Both the position numbers and the translations under genes were made by a program. The notes under the pieces are model-generated. The model was not told the origin of the DNA, made no database searches, and saw nothing but the letters and a program-made list of their open reading frames with translations. Below are positions 18,286 through 26,968 of a DNA stretch of 64,000 nucleotides, piece after piece. Source of the stretch: Pseudanabaena biceps (GTDB lineage: Bacteria > Cyanobacteriota > Cyanobacteriia > Pseudanabaenales > Pseudanabaenaceae); assembly GCA_013361095.1 (NCBI GenBank), contig JAATWA010000001.1, positions 1,289,001 to 1,353,000 of the forward strand, read 5' to 3'. Position 1 is the stretch's first letter. Every line of letters starts with the position of its first letter.

Positions 18286-19254
18286 ATGTCACTGTTTGAT
18301 TGGTTTGCTGAAACACGCTCCCGTGCTGGTGAGACATATCGCCGCAAAAGCACTAGTCTCAGTCAAGGATCTCAAGAAAGGGAAATTCCTGATGGTTTGT
18401 GGCATAAATGCTCCAGTTGTGGGGCTTTGACTTATGTCAAAGACTTAAGAGCTAATTTGATGGTTTGTCCAGAATGTAGTCATCACAACCAAGTCAATGC
18501 CTACGAACGCATTGCTCAATTAATTGATGCTGGTACATGGCAAGAAATGGACTCAGATTTAACTTCCTGTGACCCATTAGGTTTTAAAGATCGTAAGCCC
18601 TACATCGATCGCATCAAAGAATATAAACAAAAAACTGGTTTGAGCGATGGTGTAATCACTGGTACTGGCAAGATCGACGGCTGTGATGCAGCCCTTGCGG
18701 TGATGGACTTTCGCTTTATGGGTGGCAGTATGGGATCAGTAGTGGGTGAAAAAATTACCCGTATGCTCGAAACTGCGACGGCAAAGCGTTACCCTGCCTT
18801 GATCTTTTGTGCTTCTGGCGGAGCGCGGATGCAGGAAGGAATTTTGAGCTTAATGCAAATGGCAAAGACCTCCGCAGCTTTAGAGCGTCATCGTCAGGCA
18901 AATTTGCTATACATAGCAGTTTTGACTAATCCAACTACGGGTGGTGTAACTGCCAGTTTTGCGATGCTTGGTGATCTGATCTTGGCAGAACCAAAAGCTT
19001 TGATCGGGTTTACAGGTCGTCGTGTCATTGAGCAAACCCTTAAGCAAAAAATTCCTGAAGGTTTCCAATCGTCAGAATATTTGCTAGAGCATGGTTTTGT
19101 GGATGCAGTTGTGCCAAGAACCAAGCTGAAACAGAATTTGTCGATGATTTTAAAAATGCATCAGCCACAGGCGATCGCTAATTCACAGTTTAACGGTGCT
19201 GCCAAATCAGTTGCCCCGATTTTGTCTGATACCAAGCTAGCCTCAGAGGTGTAG
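18286..19254 (+). CDS. accD: Acetyl-CoA carboxylase carboxyltransferase subunit beta
   Basis: 322 residues. The N-terminal four-cysteine zinc ribbon (WHKCSSCG, then MVCPECSHH) lies near residues 40-65. The crotonase-like carboxyltransferase domain carries [23 protein letters not shown] and [19 protein letters not shown]. With AccA it transfers carboxyl from biotin to acetyl-CoA, making malonyl-CoA for fatty acids. The gene overlaps the convergent nagA by 65 bases at the 3' ends, so the last 20 residues are shared with antisense coding sequence. Confidence 0.97.
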   Translation: MSLFDWFAETRSRAGETYRRKSTSLSQGSQEREIPDGLWHKCSSCGALTYVKDLRANLMVCPECSHHNQVNAYERIAQLIDAGTWQEMDSDLTSCDPLGFKDRKPYIDRIKEYKQKTGLSDGVITGTGKIDGCDAALAVMDFRFMGGSMGSVVGEKITRMLETATAKRYPALIFCASGGARMQEGILSLMQMAKTSAALERHRQANLLYIAVLTNPTTGGVTASFAMLGDLILAEPKALIGFTGRRVIEQTLKQKIPEGFQSSEYLLEHGFVDAVVPRTKLKQNLSMILKMHQPQAIANSQFNGAAKSVAPILSDTKLASEV

Positions 19255-20197
19255 CCTCATCATCCAAGTTAATCGCTTGACGGGGAACGGCGATCGCTAA
19301 TTTAATCGCTTGCTCTGGTTCACAAATTTGCCACTTGACCAGATTATGAACAGTATCAAGCAAGGGAACAGTTGTACCTGAAAGTGTGCCATCTGGCAGC
19401 CTTGCCGTACCATTGGTCACCGTAATTGGGCGATCGTCCCAAGGATAAACGCCATCGGGTAATCCTAGTGGGGCTAGAGCGTCACTGACTAGGAAAATTT
19501 TATCTGTCATCCGATAGAGCAGTTTTACCATTTGTGGTGAAACGTGAACACCATCGGCAATGAGTCCACACCATACCCGATCGCTTAATATTGCTTCGCC
19601 TAACAAACCAACATCACGATGATGCAGACTTGGCATGGCATTAAAGGCATGAGTGACCATAGTTGCACCTTGGGCGATCGCCATTTTCGTTTGTTCTGCA
19701 TTTGCCGTAGAGTGACCTAAGCTGACGATGATATGGCGATCGCATAGATATTTAATAGTTTCGCCTGATGGATCGAGTTCGGGGGCGAGGGTAATAACTT
19801 TGATAATTTCGGTGTAGTCGCCTAATAATTTCTTTAATGTATCGAGATTAAGCGGCAGTAAATGTTGCTGAGGATGTGCGCCCCGCTTATCGGGATGTAA
19901 GAAAGAGCCTTCAAGATGTACGCCCAAGATTTTGGCTTGGAGAGGATCGGGATTTTGCTCTTGATTGGCGATCGCTTCGGCTAGGAAAAATAGCGATCGA
20001 TGGAACTGCTCAATAGAAGCCGTAACGAGAGTTGGCAAAAATCCATCTAATCCCTGTTGATATAGAAATCGACAAATTTCTGGTAACTTAGCAGCGCGAT
20101 CGCGATTTAGATTGTTAAAGGGAACTCCCAAAGCTCCATTAATTTGGAGATCGATTGCCCCTTGGGTAAAACAGATAAATTTATGTGTGTCTGTCAT
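19190..20197 (-). CDS. nagA: N-acetylglucosamine-6-phosphate deacetylase
   Basis: 335 residues, about 40-50 shorter than most NagA. The TIM-barrel amidohydrolase core is intact: [12 protein letters not shown] at the start, metal ligand Glu in GVHLEGSF near 115, His in SLGHSTAN near 179, His in [10 protein letters not shown] near 199 and catalytic Asp in [11 protein letters not shown] near 257. The missing N-terminal part normally forms half of the small beta-sandwich domain; the frame opens only at [12 protein letters not shown], so the gene is naturally short or truncated at its 5' end. It would deacetylate GlcNAc-6-P in amino-sugar recycling. Convergent with and overlapping accD. Confidence 0.85.
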   Translation of the reverse strand: MTDTHKFICFTQGAIDLQINGALGVPFNNLNRDRAAKLPEICRFLYQQGLDGFLPTLVTASIEQFHRSLFFLAEAIANQEQNPDPLQAKILGVHLEGSFLHPDKRGAHPQQHLLPLNLDTLKKLLGDYTEIIKVITLAPELDPSGETIKYLCDRHIIVSLGHSTANAEQTKMAIAQGATMVTHAFNAMPSLHHRDVGLLGEAILSDRVWCGLIADGVHVSPQMVKLLYRMTDKIFLVSDALAPLGLPDGVYPWDDRPITVTNGTARLPDGTLSGTTVPLLDTVHNLVKWQICEPEQAIKLAIAVPRQAINLDDEATPLRLAWYQTKSGQLIWQHR

Positions 20198-20227
20198 GAT
20201 TTCCGCGATCGCTAATTATTTTCATCG

Positions 20228-20272
20228 CACTGCTAGAGAGTAAGCCCCGAAGGGGCTTACTCTCTAGCAGTG
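20228..20272. repeat. Perfect palindrome, 21-bp arms
   Basis: CACTGCTAGAGAGTAAGCCCC-GAA-mirror. The core is CCCC-GAA-GGGG, a variant of the usual GCGC core. It lies between divergent nagA and Uma2 genes. Confidence 0.8.
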
Positions 20273-20330
20273 TTATAGATTGAGCTATTATGATTGGTAA
20301 CATCATCCCAAGTAATCTAATTCTAATCTT

Positions 20331-20915
20331 ATGACAGTTCAATTGCTTACGCAAAACCAGAATAAGTTGGCGAATAAGTTCCTATTGACGACCCAGCAAT
20401 ATCACCTCATGCACGAAGCTGGTATTTTTCAAGATGGCGATCGCTACGAATTAATTAACGGAGAAATTACAAAAATGTCCCCAAGTGGTAGAAAACACGC
20501 AGTCTGTGTGACTCGTTTACAAGAATTATTTATTAGTCGTTTATTAGGCATAGTGCAGGTTTGGTCACAAAATCCGATTCTTCTGGATAATGGCTCAGAG
20601 CCACAACCCGATCTCGCCATTCTCAAACGTCGTGAAGACTTCTATGCTGATAGATTGCCAACACCTGATGATATTTTGTTGATTATTGAGGTTGCTGATA
20701 GTTCCATTGATTACGATCGCGATATCAAAGCACCCCTCTATGCGGCGGCAGGGATTCCTGAAATGTGGTTGTTTGATGTGAATAGAAAGGCGATCGAGGG
20801 ATATTCCCAACCATCGGCAAATGGATATAAATTAATCAGACGTTACGATGAGAATGATACTCTATCAATTCTTGCTTTTCCTGATGTGACGTTCAATTGG
20901 AACGAACTGTTTTAG
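20331..20915 (+). CDS. Uma2 family endonuclease (DUF820)
   Basis: 194 residues. PD-(D/E)xK-like fold of the Uma2 family: GDRYELINGEITKMSPSGRK near residue 36, EPQPDLAIL near 86, IIEVADSSIDYD near 115, then KAPLYAAAGIPEMWLFDV. The Asp (QPD), Glu and downstream residues of the putative active site are present. Uma2 proteins are extremely multiplied in cyanobacteria and their substrate is not settled. It is a close paralogue of the gene at 61254, sharing most motifs. Its last four bases overlap the convergent MNT gene. Confidence 0.85.
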   Translation: MTVQLLTQNQNKLANKFLLTTQQYHLMHEAGIFQDGDRYELINGEITKMSPSGRKHAVCVTRLQELFISRLLGIVQVWSQNPILLDNGSEPQPDLAILKRREDFYADRLPTPDDILLIIEVADSSIDYDRDIKAPLYAAAGIPEMWLFDVNRKAIEGYSQPSANGYKLIRRYDENDTLSILAFPDVTFNWNELF

Positions 20916-21232
20916 ATTTCAGTTTTTTTTTCGGCGTAGATGTTGATGCCAACGCGATCAATATGCTCCTTAAGCTTTGGTTCAGCGATCGCCTCATAAT
21001 GCACGACATCAAAAAAATACGGTAATGGCTTCTCTTCGTTCAGACAATTAGCAAATCGCGCTGTAATTTCATAGGTAATACGATCGCCCTTTATCGCCAA
21101 ATCCACATCCGACCCTGTTTTATAATTCCCCTTTGCCCGTGAGCCAAACAAGATTACTTCCGCAATTTCAGGAAATTCTCGAATCGCTTCATTGATATAA
21201 ACAAAATCTCGCTCAATTAATCCATATTTCAT
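20912..21232 (-). CDS. MNT-type nucleotidyltransferase domain protein (antitoxin of HEPN/MNT pair)
   Basis: 106 residues. The minimal nucleotidyltransferase motif is complete: ILFGSRAKGNYKTGSDVDLAI, with GS and DxD for metal and nucleotide binding, near residues 27-47. It is encoded directly after the HEPN gene with a 4-base overlap. In characterised HEPN/MNT modules the MNT enzyme AMPylates the HEPN ribonuclease and inactivates it. Whether this pair works that way is inference. Confidence 0.85.
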   Translation of the reverse strand: MKYGLIERDFVYINEAIREFPEIAEVILFGSRAKGNYKTGSDVDLAIKGDRITYEITARFANCLNEEKPLPYFFDVVHYEAIAEPKLKEHIDRVGINIYAEKKTEI

Positions 21233-21636
21233 AGCATTGCTATTTTGTTCTTAAAATAGGCATACACTTCAGCGAGAAGTTGAAAATATTTGTTTCTAAT
21301 TTTTGCTTCGACAGCGATCGCTGTTTCTTCGTTGTAGGTATGCGCCGTTAAGTTGCGATCTTGGAGTGCATCAATCCAGTCATGTCCATTACTGATTAAA
21401 CCTGACTGAAATGCTTGTTTAATCGCTTCTCTAGGAGTTTTAACAATAAATCCTTCTGTTTCTTCATAGTCCTTGAGCAGTTTCCAAGCAAGTTCAAAGG
21501 TCATCTCAAAAAACTGAATCAATCCTGCTCTTTCTAAAATGGAAAGTGGTTCTGTTTTAAGTGAGTCTTGCAATAAAAGGAATGCTCTCTCAAAGTTAGA
21601 AAACCTCTGTATCCATCGAATATATTCTTCTATCAT
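21229..21636 (-). CDS. HI0074-family HEPN protein (toxin of HEPN/MNT pair)
   Basis: 135 residues, all-helical, matching the HI0074 nucleotidyltransferase substrate-binding family: LIQFFEMTFELAWKLLKDYE near residue 41 and DRNLTAHTYNE near 93, the HEPN-type R-x-x-x-H motif being RNLTAH here. The first gene of a two-gene operon with the MNT protein, stop and start overlapping by four bases. It is separated by 230 AT-rich bases from the divergent PIN gene. Confidence 0.85.
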   Translation of the reverse strand: MIEEYIRWIQRFSNFERAFLLLQDSLKTEPLSILERAGLIQFFEMTFELAWKLLKDYEETEGFIVKTPREAIKQAFQSGLISNGHDWIDALQDRNLTAHTYNEETAIAVEAKIRNKYFQLLAEVYAYFKNKIAML

Positions 21637-21867
21637 TAGACTTATGATACTGTGGTAACTTAGTTTTATATCTTACAATTAGACCACAAACTAAATTTAA
21701 GATTAGTGTACTATTAAATAGTTATGGTTGTTCACAAGAAAATTAAATGCAATCTCTATTTAACATCTATCCCCTCACAAGGTTATTTTATTTTGTCCTT
21801 TGGTAATGAATTTAGGTAATGTCTGGCATTGTAAAGATATAATCGATTTTACTAAGCACTTGGCAGC

Positions 21868-23034
21868 ATGAAAAATTTATTCTCTGAGTACTACCAACTT
21901 ACAGAAGAAGAATTCAAGAAACTTTGGGATGAAAGTATATTTAGCTTTGATGCGAATATACTGTTACATGTATATCGTTTCACTCCACAAACTAGACAAA
22001 AATTTATTGAGATTTTGACTAAGCTTAATGGCAGAGTTTGGATAAGCCATCAAGTTGCATATGAGTATCAAAGCAATCGTGTAGAAGTTATAATAGGTCA
22101 ACTAAATGCCTACGATAAGGTTATATCTGACTTAGATAAAAGCTTTAAAATTGAAGAAATCACAAAGAGTTTAAGTCAATTTAAACGTCATTCTTACATT
22201 GACACGAAATTCATTAAAGACACTTTATCTAATGCTATAGAAATAATAAAGAATAAACTGAAAGAGAGTAAAGATAATCATCCTAGCGACTTACTAATAA
22301 ACGATCCGTATAGAGATGTATTAGATAATATTTTTGATGGCAAAATAGGGTCAGCATATGGTAAAGAAGATCTAAAAGATAAATACAAATCGGCTTCTGA
22401 ACGCTTTAAAATGAAGATTCCACCTGGATTTAAAAACATAGATAAGCCTGAGCCTGAAAGATACGGTGATGTGGTTCTTTGGTTTCAACTAATTGATTAT
22501 GCAGTAAAAGAGAAAAAATCAATTATCTTCATAACGGACGAAAATCAAGAAGATTGGTGGTTAGATGTCTCTGGGAAAAGAATTGGTTCACGACCAGAAC
22601 TAATCAAAGAATTTATGGAGAAAACAGGTCAAAGAATTCATATATATTCATCTGATAAATTCATTCAATATGCTTCAAATTTTCTGGAACCAAAGCTTGA
22701 TAAAGCTATTATTGAGGAAGCTGTTAAGGAAGCTAGAGATATTAGGTTAATGCTTCCTGATAATCTTGAGGAATCTGTCAAGGATACTAAAGATAAAAGT
22801 CTAATGCTTTCTAAGATGGTTACTGCGAGTTTGCCGATGTTTTTAGACTTATTAAAAAAACACAAAGAAGAGAAATCATACCCTACGTCTTGTCCTGAGT
22901 GTGATTCATCCAATGCTCAGGTATTTAAGCATAAGGGAGTAGCACCTACAGGAGAGTCTGCAAATGTGATTCGACTTGTCTGTTCAAATTGTGGGATACA
23001 AAGAATCATTCAGTACGAACCTGTGGACTATTAA
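21868..23034 (+). CDS. PIN-like domain nuclease with C-terminal zinc ribbon (PIN_8-like)
   Basis: 388 residues. The N-terminal PIN-like fold has SFDANILLHVYRF (Asp28), VWISHQVAYEYQSNR near 62, RYGDVVLWFQLIDYA near 201 and IIFITDENQEDWW (Asp224 and following acids), a plausible metal site for RNA or DNA cleavage. A helical region follows. The C-terminus has a four-cysteine ribbon, CPEC at 342-345 and CSNC at 372-375, likely nucleic-acid binding. PIN_8-type proteins turn up in defence islands. The gene is visibly more AT-rich than its neighbours and almost free of GCGATCGC, which suggests recent acquisition. No obvious immunity gene overlaps it. Confidence 0.75.
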   Translation: MKNLFSEYYQLTEEEFKKLWDESIFSFDANILLHVYRFTPQTRQKFIEILTKLNGRVWISHQVAYEYQSNRVEVIIGQLNAYDKVISDLDKSFKIEEITKSLSQFKRHSYIDTKFIKDTLSNAIEIIKNKLKESKDNHPSDLLINDPYRDVLDNIFDGKIGSAYGKEDLKDKYKSASERFKMKIPPGFKNIDKPEPERYGDVVLWFQLIDYAVKEKKSIIFITDENQEDWWLDVSGKRIGSRPELIKEFMEKTGQRIHIYSSDKFIQYASNFLEPKLDKAIIEEAVKEARDIRLMLPDNLEESVKDTKDKSLMLSKMVTASLPMFLDLLKKHKEEKSYPTSCPECDSSNAQVFKHKGVAPTGESANVIRLVCSNCGIQRIIQYEPVDY

Positions 23035-23135
23035 TACTTACAAACTCAGAATTAAAATCGCAGGTTCCTTGGCTGCGATCGCGCTTTTAATTAGCTCATT
23101 CTATGGGAAAGGCAATTATTCTACCCTAAGTGAGA

Positions 23136-23354
23136 CTATGCAGCAATTTCGAGAATATTTGTAGATGACTTAACAAGGATTAGATCTTTAAGATCGACCT
23201 TATGACTAGCATTATCAATGTCAAACCCCACCAAATTTCCACTAGAGTCGTAATCTGCAACTACACCTTCAGAAATTTCAGAGCTTTCTGCGCTAGGTTT
23301 ATCTGATAAATGTATATACAAGGAATCAGTTTCAGGGTAATAGCTTATCTTCAT
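23136..23354 (-). CDS. DUF2283 domain protein
   Basis: 72 residues. The short beta-rich DUF2283 pattern is clear: MKISYYPETDSLYIHLSDKP, then EGVVADYDSSGNLVGFDID near the middle. Such proteins commonly pair with DUF4258 or similar small proteins and behave like antitoxins, although evidence is thin. Its start overlaps the stop of the upstream gene (23351) by four bases, so the two are translationally coupled. Confidence 0.8.
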   Translation of the reverse strand: MKISYYPETDSLYIHLSDKPSAESSEISEGVVADYDSSGNLVGFDIDNASHKVDLKDLILVKSSTNILEIAA

Positions 23355-23593
23355 AGTTTAAATCCTAGATCTGGGAAAGCATTATGGATTGTGACTTTAT
23401 CTTCTAGCGTAATTACACGCAAAACACGATTATCTATCTCTTCAATAGCTCCAAAAAATCGAAATCTATTGTTTTCTTGCTCTTCAACTCGTATGGGATT
23501 CTCAATTACACGAATACACCACTCTTTTTGCAAGCAGGGTCGTTTTTGTAAGACCTCATTTTCAAAATAATCAGTAAATTGATAGTTGCCCAT
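23351..23593 (-). CDS. Small protein paired with DUF2283 (DUF4258-like)
   Basis: 80 residues: NYQFTDYFENEVLQKRPCLQ, WCIRVIENPIRVEEQENNRF, RFFGAI and DNRVLRVITLEDKVTIHNAF. The order of a helix, a strand with E/Q-rich turn and an RVLRVIT strand resembles DUF4258 or BrnT-like small RNases, the usual partners of DUF2283. First gene of the coupled pair. Toxin function is inference from the pairing. Confidence 0.65.
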   Translation of the reverse strand: MGNYQFTDYFENEVLQKRPCLQKEWCIRVIENPIRVEEQENNRFRFFGAIEEIDNRVLRVITLEDKVTIHNAFPDLGFKL

Positions 23594-23630
23594 TTCACTT
23601 TATTTTAGCTGCAAGGTTAAGCGATCGCGC

Positions 23631-23662
23631 TTTGGCTAGCTGATTTTATGAGAGAGGCGATC
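23631..23662. repeat. Direct repeat, left copy (flanks brnTA)
   Basis: TTTGGCTAGCTGATTTTATG followed by AGAGAGGCGATC. The second copy is at 24184-24214; the first 20 bases are identical. The two copies bracket the BrnT/BrnA genes. Confidence 0.75.
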
Positions 23663-23891
23663 ACACTGATGTTTGAGGCATCGATTCTATCAGCGCTCTT
23701 AGGACTTTGTTAACTGCTTCAGGAGTGGTAAAGACTTGCGCTACATCCTCATCTAAAACGACAAATCTTAAACTTTGTACTTCACTACGACTGGCAAAGC
23801 GATTTGGTTTTGCCTTCTGATAGTCAAGGCTATATTCAGCTAGAAGCTCATCATCAGAATTTGGCTGATTTTTAAAGGGAGTTTCGTTCAT
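23661..23891 (-). CDS. Putative antitoxin of the BrnT module
   Basis: About 76 residues. ATG at 23891 is chosen; a GTG three codons earlier (23900) is also possible. The sequence DDELLAEYSLDYQKAKPNRF then SLRFVVLDEDVAQVFTTPEAVNKVLRALIE looks like a short antitoxin: a disordered, toxin-binding N-terminal half and a helical C-terminus. It overlaps the 3' end of brnT, the usual order toxin then antitoxin. It lacks a clear ribbon-helix-helix signature, so DNA binding is uncertain. Confidence 0.7.
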   Translation of the reverse strand: MNETPFKNQPNSDDELLAEYSLDYQKAKPNRFASRSEVQSLRFVVLDEDVAQVFTTPEAVNKVLRALIESMPQTSV

Positions 23892-24156
23892 ATTCTTCAC
23901 GTTCTTTTCGAGTAGCGGGACGAGCGCTAATAATACGAATACTATTGGAGCGCTCAGTAAAAGAAATTATTAGTAACTGACTTCGTAACGAGTGACCAAT
24001 TATGATTTCTCGATACTCATTTATAGAATGCGCTGCATCATCAAAGATGACTGCTAGAGGGTTATCGAAGACAGTCTGAGCTTCCTCAAAGCTAACACCA
24101 TGCTTCTTTAAATTAGTAATCGCTTTTGAATTATCCCACTCAAACTTCATATCCAA
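23872..24156 (-). CDS. brnT: BrnT family toxin (RNase)
   Basis: 94 residues. FEWDNSKAITNLKKHGVSFE at the N-terminus, AQTVFDNPLAVIFDD and IRIISARPATRKEREEY near the C-terminus are the standard BrnT pattern. BrnT is a RelE-fold ribonuclease neutralised by BrnA. The antitoxin gene overlaps its end by about 20 bases. Confidence 0.9.
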   Translation of the reverse strand: MDMKFEWDNSKAITNLKKHGVSFEEAQTVFDNPLAVIFDDAAHSINEYREIIIGHSLRSQLLIISFTERSNSIRIISARPATRKEREEYERNSL

Positions 24157-24183
24157 ATTATATCTAATTTTTTAATTGTAGCT

Positions 24184-24214
24184 TTTGGCTAGCTGATTTT
24201 ATGGAAAAGGCGAT
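24184..24214. repeat. Direct repeat, right copy (flanks brnTA)
   Basis: TTTGGCTAGCTGATTTTATG then GAAAAGGCGATC, pairing with 23631-23662. A shorter trace (ATGAAAAAGGCGATCGC) lies after the RelE-type toxin at 24774. Confidence 0.75.
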
Positions 24215-24242
24215 CGCGAAATTTAAGTAGGCTAATATTAAA

Positions 24243-24488
24243 ATGTATGTGCAGAGTTTAGCTCCATTAACAAAGATGCAAACCTATAGCTTTGACAAAA
24301 TCCTTGAATCCGTTGAAGAAATGTCTGACGATGAACAACTTACCCTAGTTGAACTAATCGCTCATCGAATTACAGAGAGACGTAGAGATGCGATCGCCTC
24401 CAATATTATGCGTGCAAACGAGGAATACTCTCAAGGTCAAGTGTTTAGAGGTTCTGTAGCTGATATTATGGCGGAACTAGAGCGATGA
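24243..24488 (+). CDS. RelB/ParD-like antitoxin
   Basis: 81 residues. A helical protein (FDKILESVEEMSDDEQLTLV, ELIAHRITERRRDAI) with a C-terminal segment SQGQVFRGSVADIMAELER resembling addiction-module antitoxins of cyanobacteria. ATG at 24243 or at 24276 (MQTYSF) could be the start. Stop and toxin start overlap by four bases. Confidence 0.75.
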   Translation: MYVQSLAPLTKMQTYSFDKILESVEEMSDDEQLTLVELIAHRITERRRDAIASNIMRANEEYSQGQVFRGSVADIMAELER

Positions 24489-24769
24489 GAACTCTTGTAT
24501 CAACATCTTCATTCAAACGAGCATTTAAAGCCTTAATTCGCCGCGATCCCGAAATGAAAAGCCAAATAGCTCAACGATTAGAAATGTTGATGGCTGACCC
24601 ATTTCATCCTGCTCTGAAAACCCACAAATTGAAAGGGAAGCTATCTGGTGCGTGGGCTTGCACTGTCGAGTATGACTGCCGAATAGTCTTCAGTTTTAAG
24701 AAAAATCCAGATTTAGACTCAGAAGAAATTCTTCTTATTGATATTGGTAGTCACAATGAAGTTTATTGA
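24485..24769 (+). CDS. RelE/ParE-superfamily toxin (mRNA interferase)
   Basis: 94 residues. The RelE fold is recognisable: STSSFKRAFKALIRRDPEMK near 6, LKTHKLKGKLSGAWACTVEY near 43 and DCRIVFSF, ending LLIDIGSHNEVY. The basic and aromatic residues typical of ribosome-dependent mRNA cleavage (Lys, Arg62-64 region, His near the end) are present. Second gene of the coupled antitoxin-toxin operon. Confidence 0.85.
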   Translation: MRTLVSTSSFKRAFKALIRRDPEMKSQIAQRLEMLMADPFHPALKTHKLKGKLSGAWACTVEYDCRIVFSFKKNPDLDSEEILLIDIGSHNEVY

Positions 24770-24853
24770 TTCTATGAAAAAGGCGATCGCTTTGAACTTT
24801 TAGAAAATTCATCGTGATCGCCTCTTAGTTGCTAGAAATTAAGCAAATATTGA

Positions 24854-25606
24854 TTACACAACTACCTGATTAGTAACATTGCTGTCGATCGCTTCTCTAA
24901 GAGCGCGAACGGTGGCGATCATCGAAACTACATCATTCAACTGGTTAACAGCCGAACCAACACCAACACCTGACGCGCCAGCAGCGATCGCCATAGGAGC
25001 AGTGATATTGCTCAAGCCAGAAGCGCACATTACGGGGATCGAAACTGCGCGGCTGATGGCATGGGCAGCAGCAAGGGTAGGCGATGCCTTTTCGATCGCA
25101 CCGAGGATACCTGCATGAACTGGAGCCGAGCTTGTACCACCTTCGGTTTGGATGATGTCAGCACCGATCGCTTCGAGTTTCTCGGCGAGGGTGACTTGCT
25201 CATCGAGGGGCAAGGTGTGAGGAACGGTGACGGAAATCGCAGTGTGAGGCAATAAAGCTCTGGTTTCTGCGGTTAGAGCAATGATTTCATCGGCGGTAAA
25301 TACACGACCTTGAGCGTAGAAGCTATCGTAGTTACCGATTTCAACTAGATCTGCGCCATTGGCAACTGCTTCTGCTAATTTGTGGGCTTCGACTGCGGAT
25401 ACACAAACAGGCAAGGAGCAATTAGCCTTAGCGATCGCAATTAGTTCGGCATCAGCCGCGATATCTACAAATGTTGCACCACCGCGATCGGCTGCTTGCA
25501 CAACCATTTTCACGGAGTGGCGATCAAAGTTGTGCAGACCGCTAATAATCTTGAGAGCGTTGCGGCGGCTAAAGGCGGTTGCTAAGGTAAGAGGTAAACG
25601 AGACAT
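24854..25606 (-). CDS. ycf23: Ycf23/DUF561 TIM-barrel protein
   Basis: About 250 residues from ATG 25606 (MSRLPLTLATAFSRRNALKI); another ATG four codons upstream is possible, and the longer frame to 25789 lacks family similarity. KIISGLHNFD, GGATFVDIAADAEL, PVCVSAVEAH, GADLVEIGNYDSFYAQGRVF, SVTVPHTLPLDEQ and IQTEGGTSS follow the plastid Ycf23 family end to end. The fold is a phosphate-binding TIM barrel, related to nitronate monooxygenase and ThiG-type enzymes. Its reaction is unknown; conserved in cyanobacteria and red-lineage plastids. Confidence 0.88.
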   Translation of the reverse strand: MSRLPLTLATAFSRRNALKIISGLHNFDRHSVKMVVQAADRGGATFVDIAADAELIAIAKANCSLPVCVSAVEAHKLAEAVANGADLVEIGNYDSFYAQGRVFTADEIIALTAETRALLPHTAISVTVPHTLPLDEQVTLAEKLEAIGADIIQTEGGTSSAPVHAGILGAIEKASPTLAAAHAISRAVSIPVMCASGLSNITAPMAIAAGASGVGVGSAVNQLNDVVSMIATVRALREAIDSNVTNQVVV

Positions 25607-25672
25607 AATCTTTGTCATCCTAATAGACTGAATATTTAGATGTAGGACTACTTTAACGCGATTTTGCGTAAA

Positions 25673-25709
25673 ACCCAAAGAGTATGAGGCGGCGCTTACT
25701 CTTTGGGCT
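25673..25709. repeat. Decayed palindrome
   Basis: ACCCAAAGAGTA and TACTCTTTGGG remain, but the centre TGAGGCGGCGCT has lost its mirror half. A degenerate family member in the ycf23-gap1 divergent space. Confidence 0.6.
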
Positions 25710-25835
25710 TTATCCGATGAGAAGACCACATCTTTTTTCTCTCTTCTATTTCTCCTTCCACCCACATCCATATATTCAAATCTTGACATATTAAGGTTTT
25801 AGCATTTTTAGATCATAAAACTTGGGTTAGCATAA

Positions 25836-26897
<1,062 letters not shown>

Positions 26898-26915
26898 ATC
26901 ATGGATTGTTGTCAA

Positions 26916-26964
26916 ACCCAAGAATGGAGGAGTGGAGCTTTGCGCCGCCACTCCATTCTTGGGT
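26916..26964. repeat. Imperfect palindrome
   Basis: ACCCAAGAATGGA/TCCATTCTTGGGT arms with core GGAGTGG...CGCCGCCACT partly decayed. Between convergent gap1 and helicase genes; likely shared terminator. Confidence 0.7.
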
Positions 26965-26968
26965 ATTG

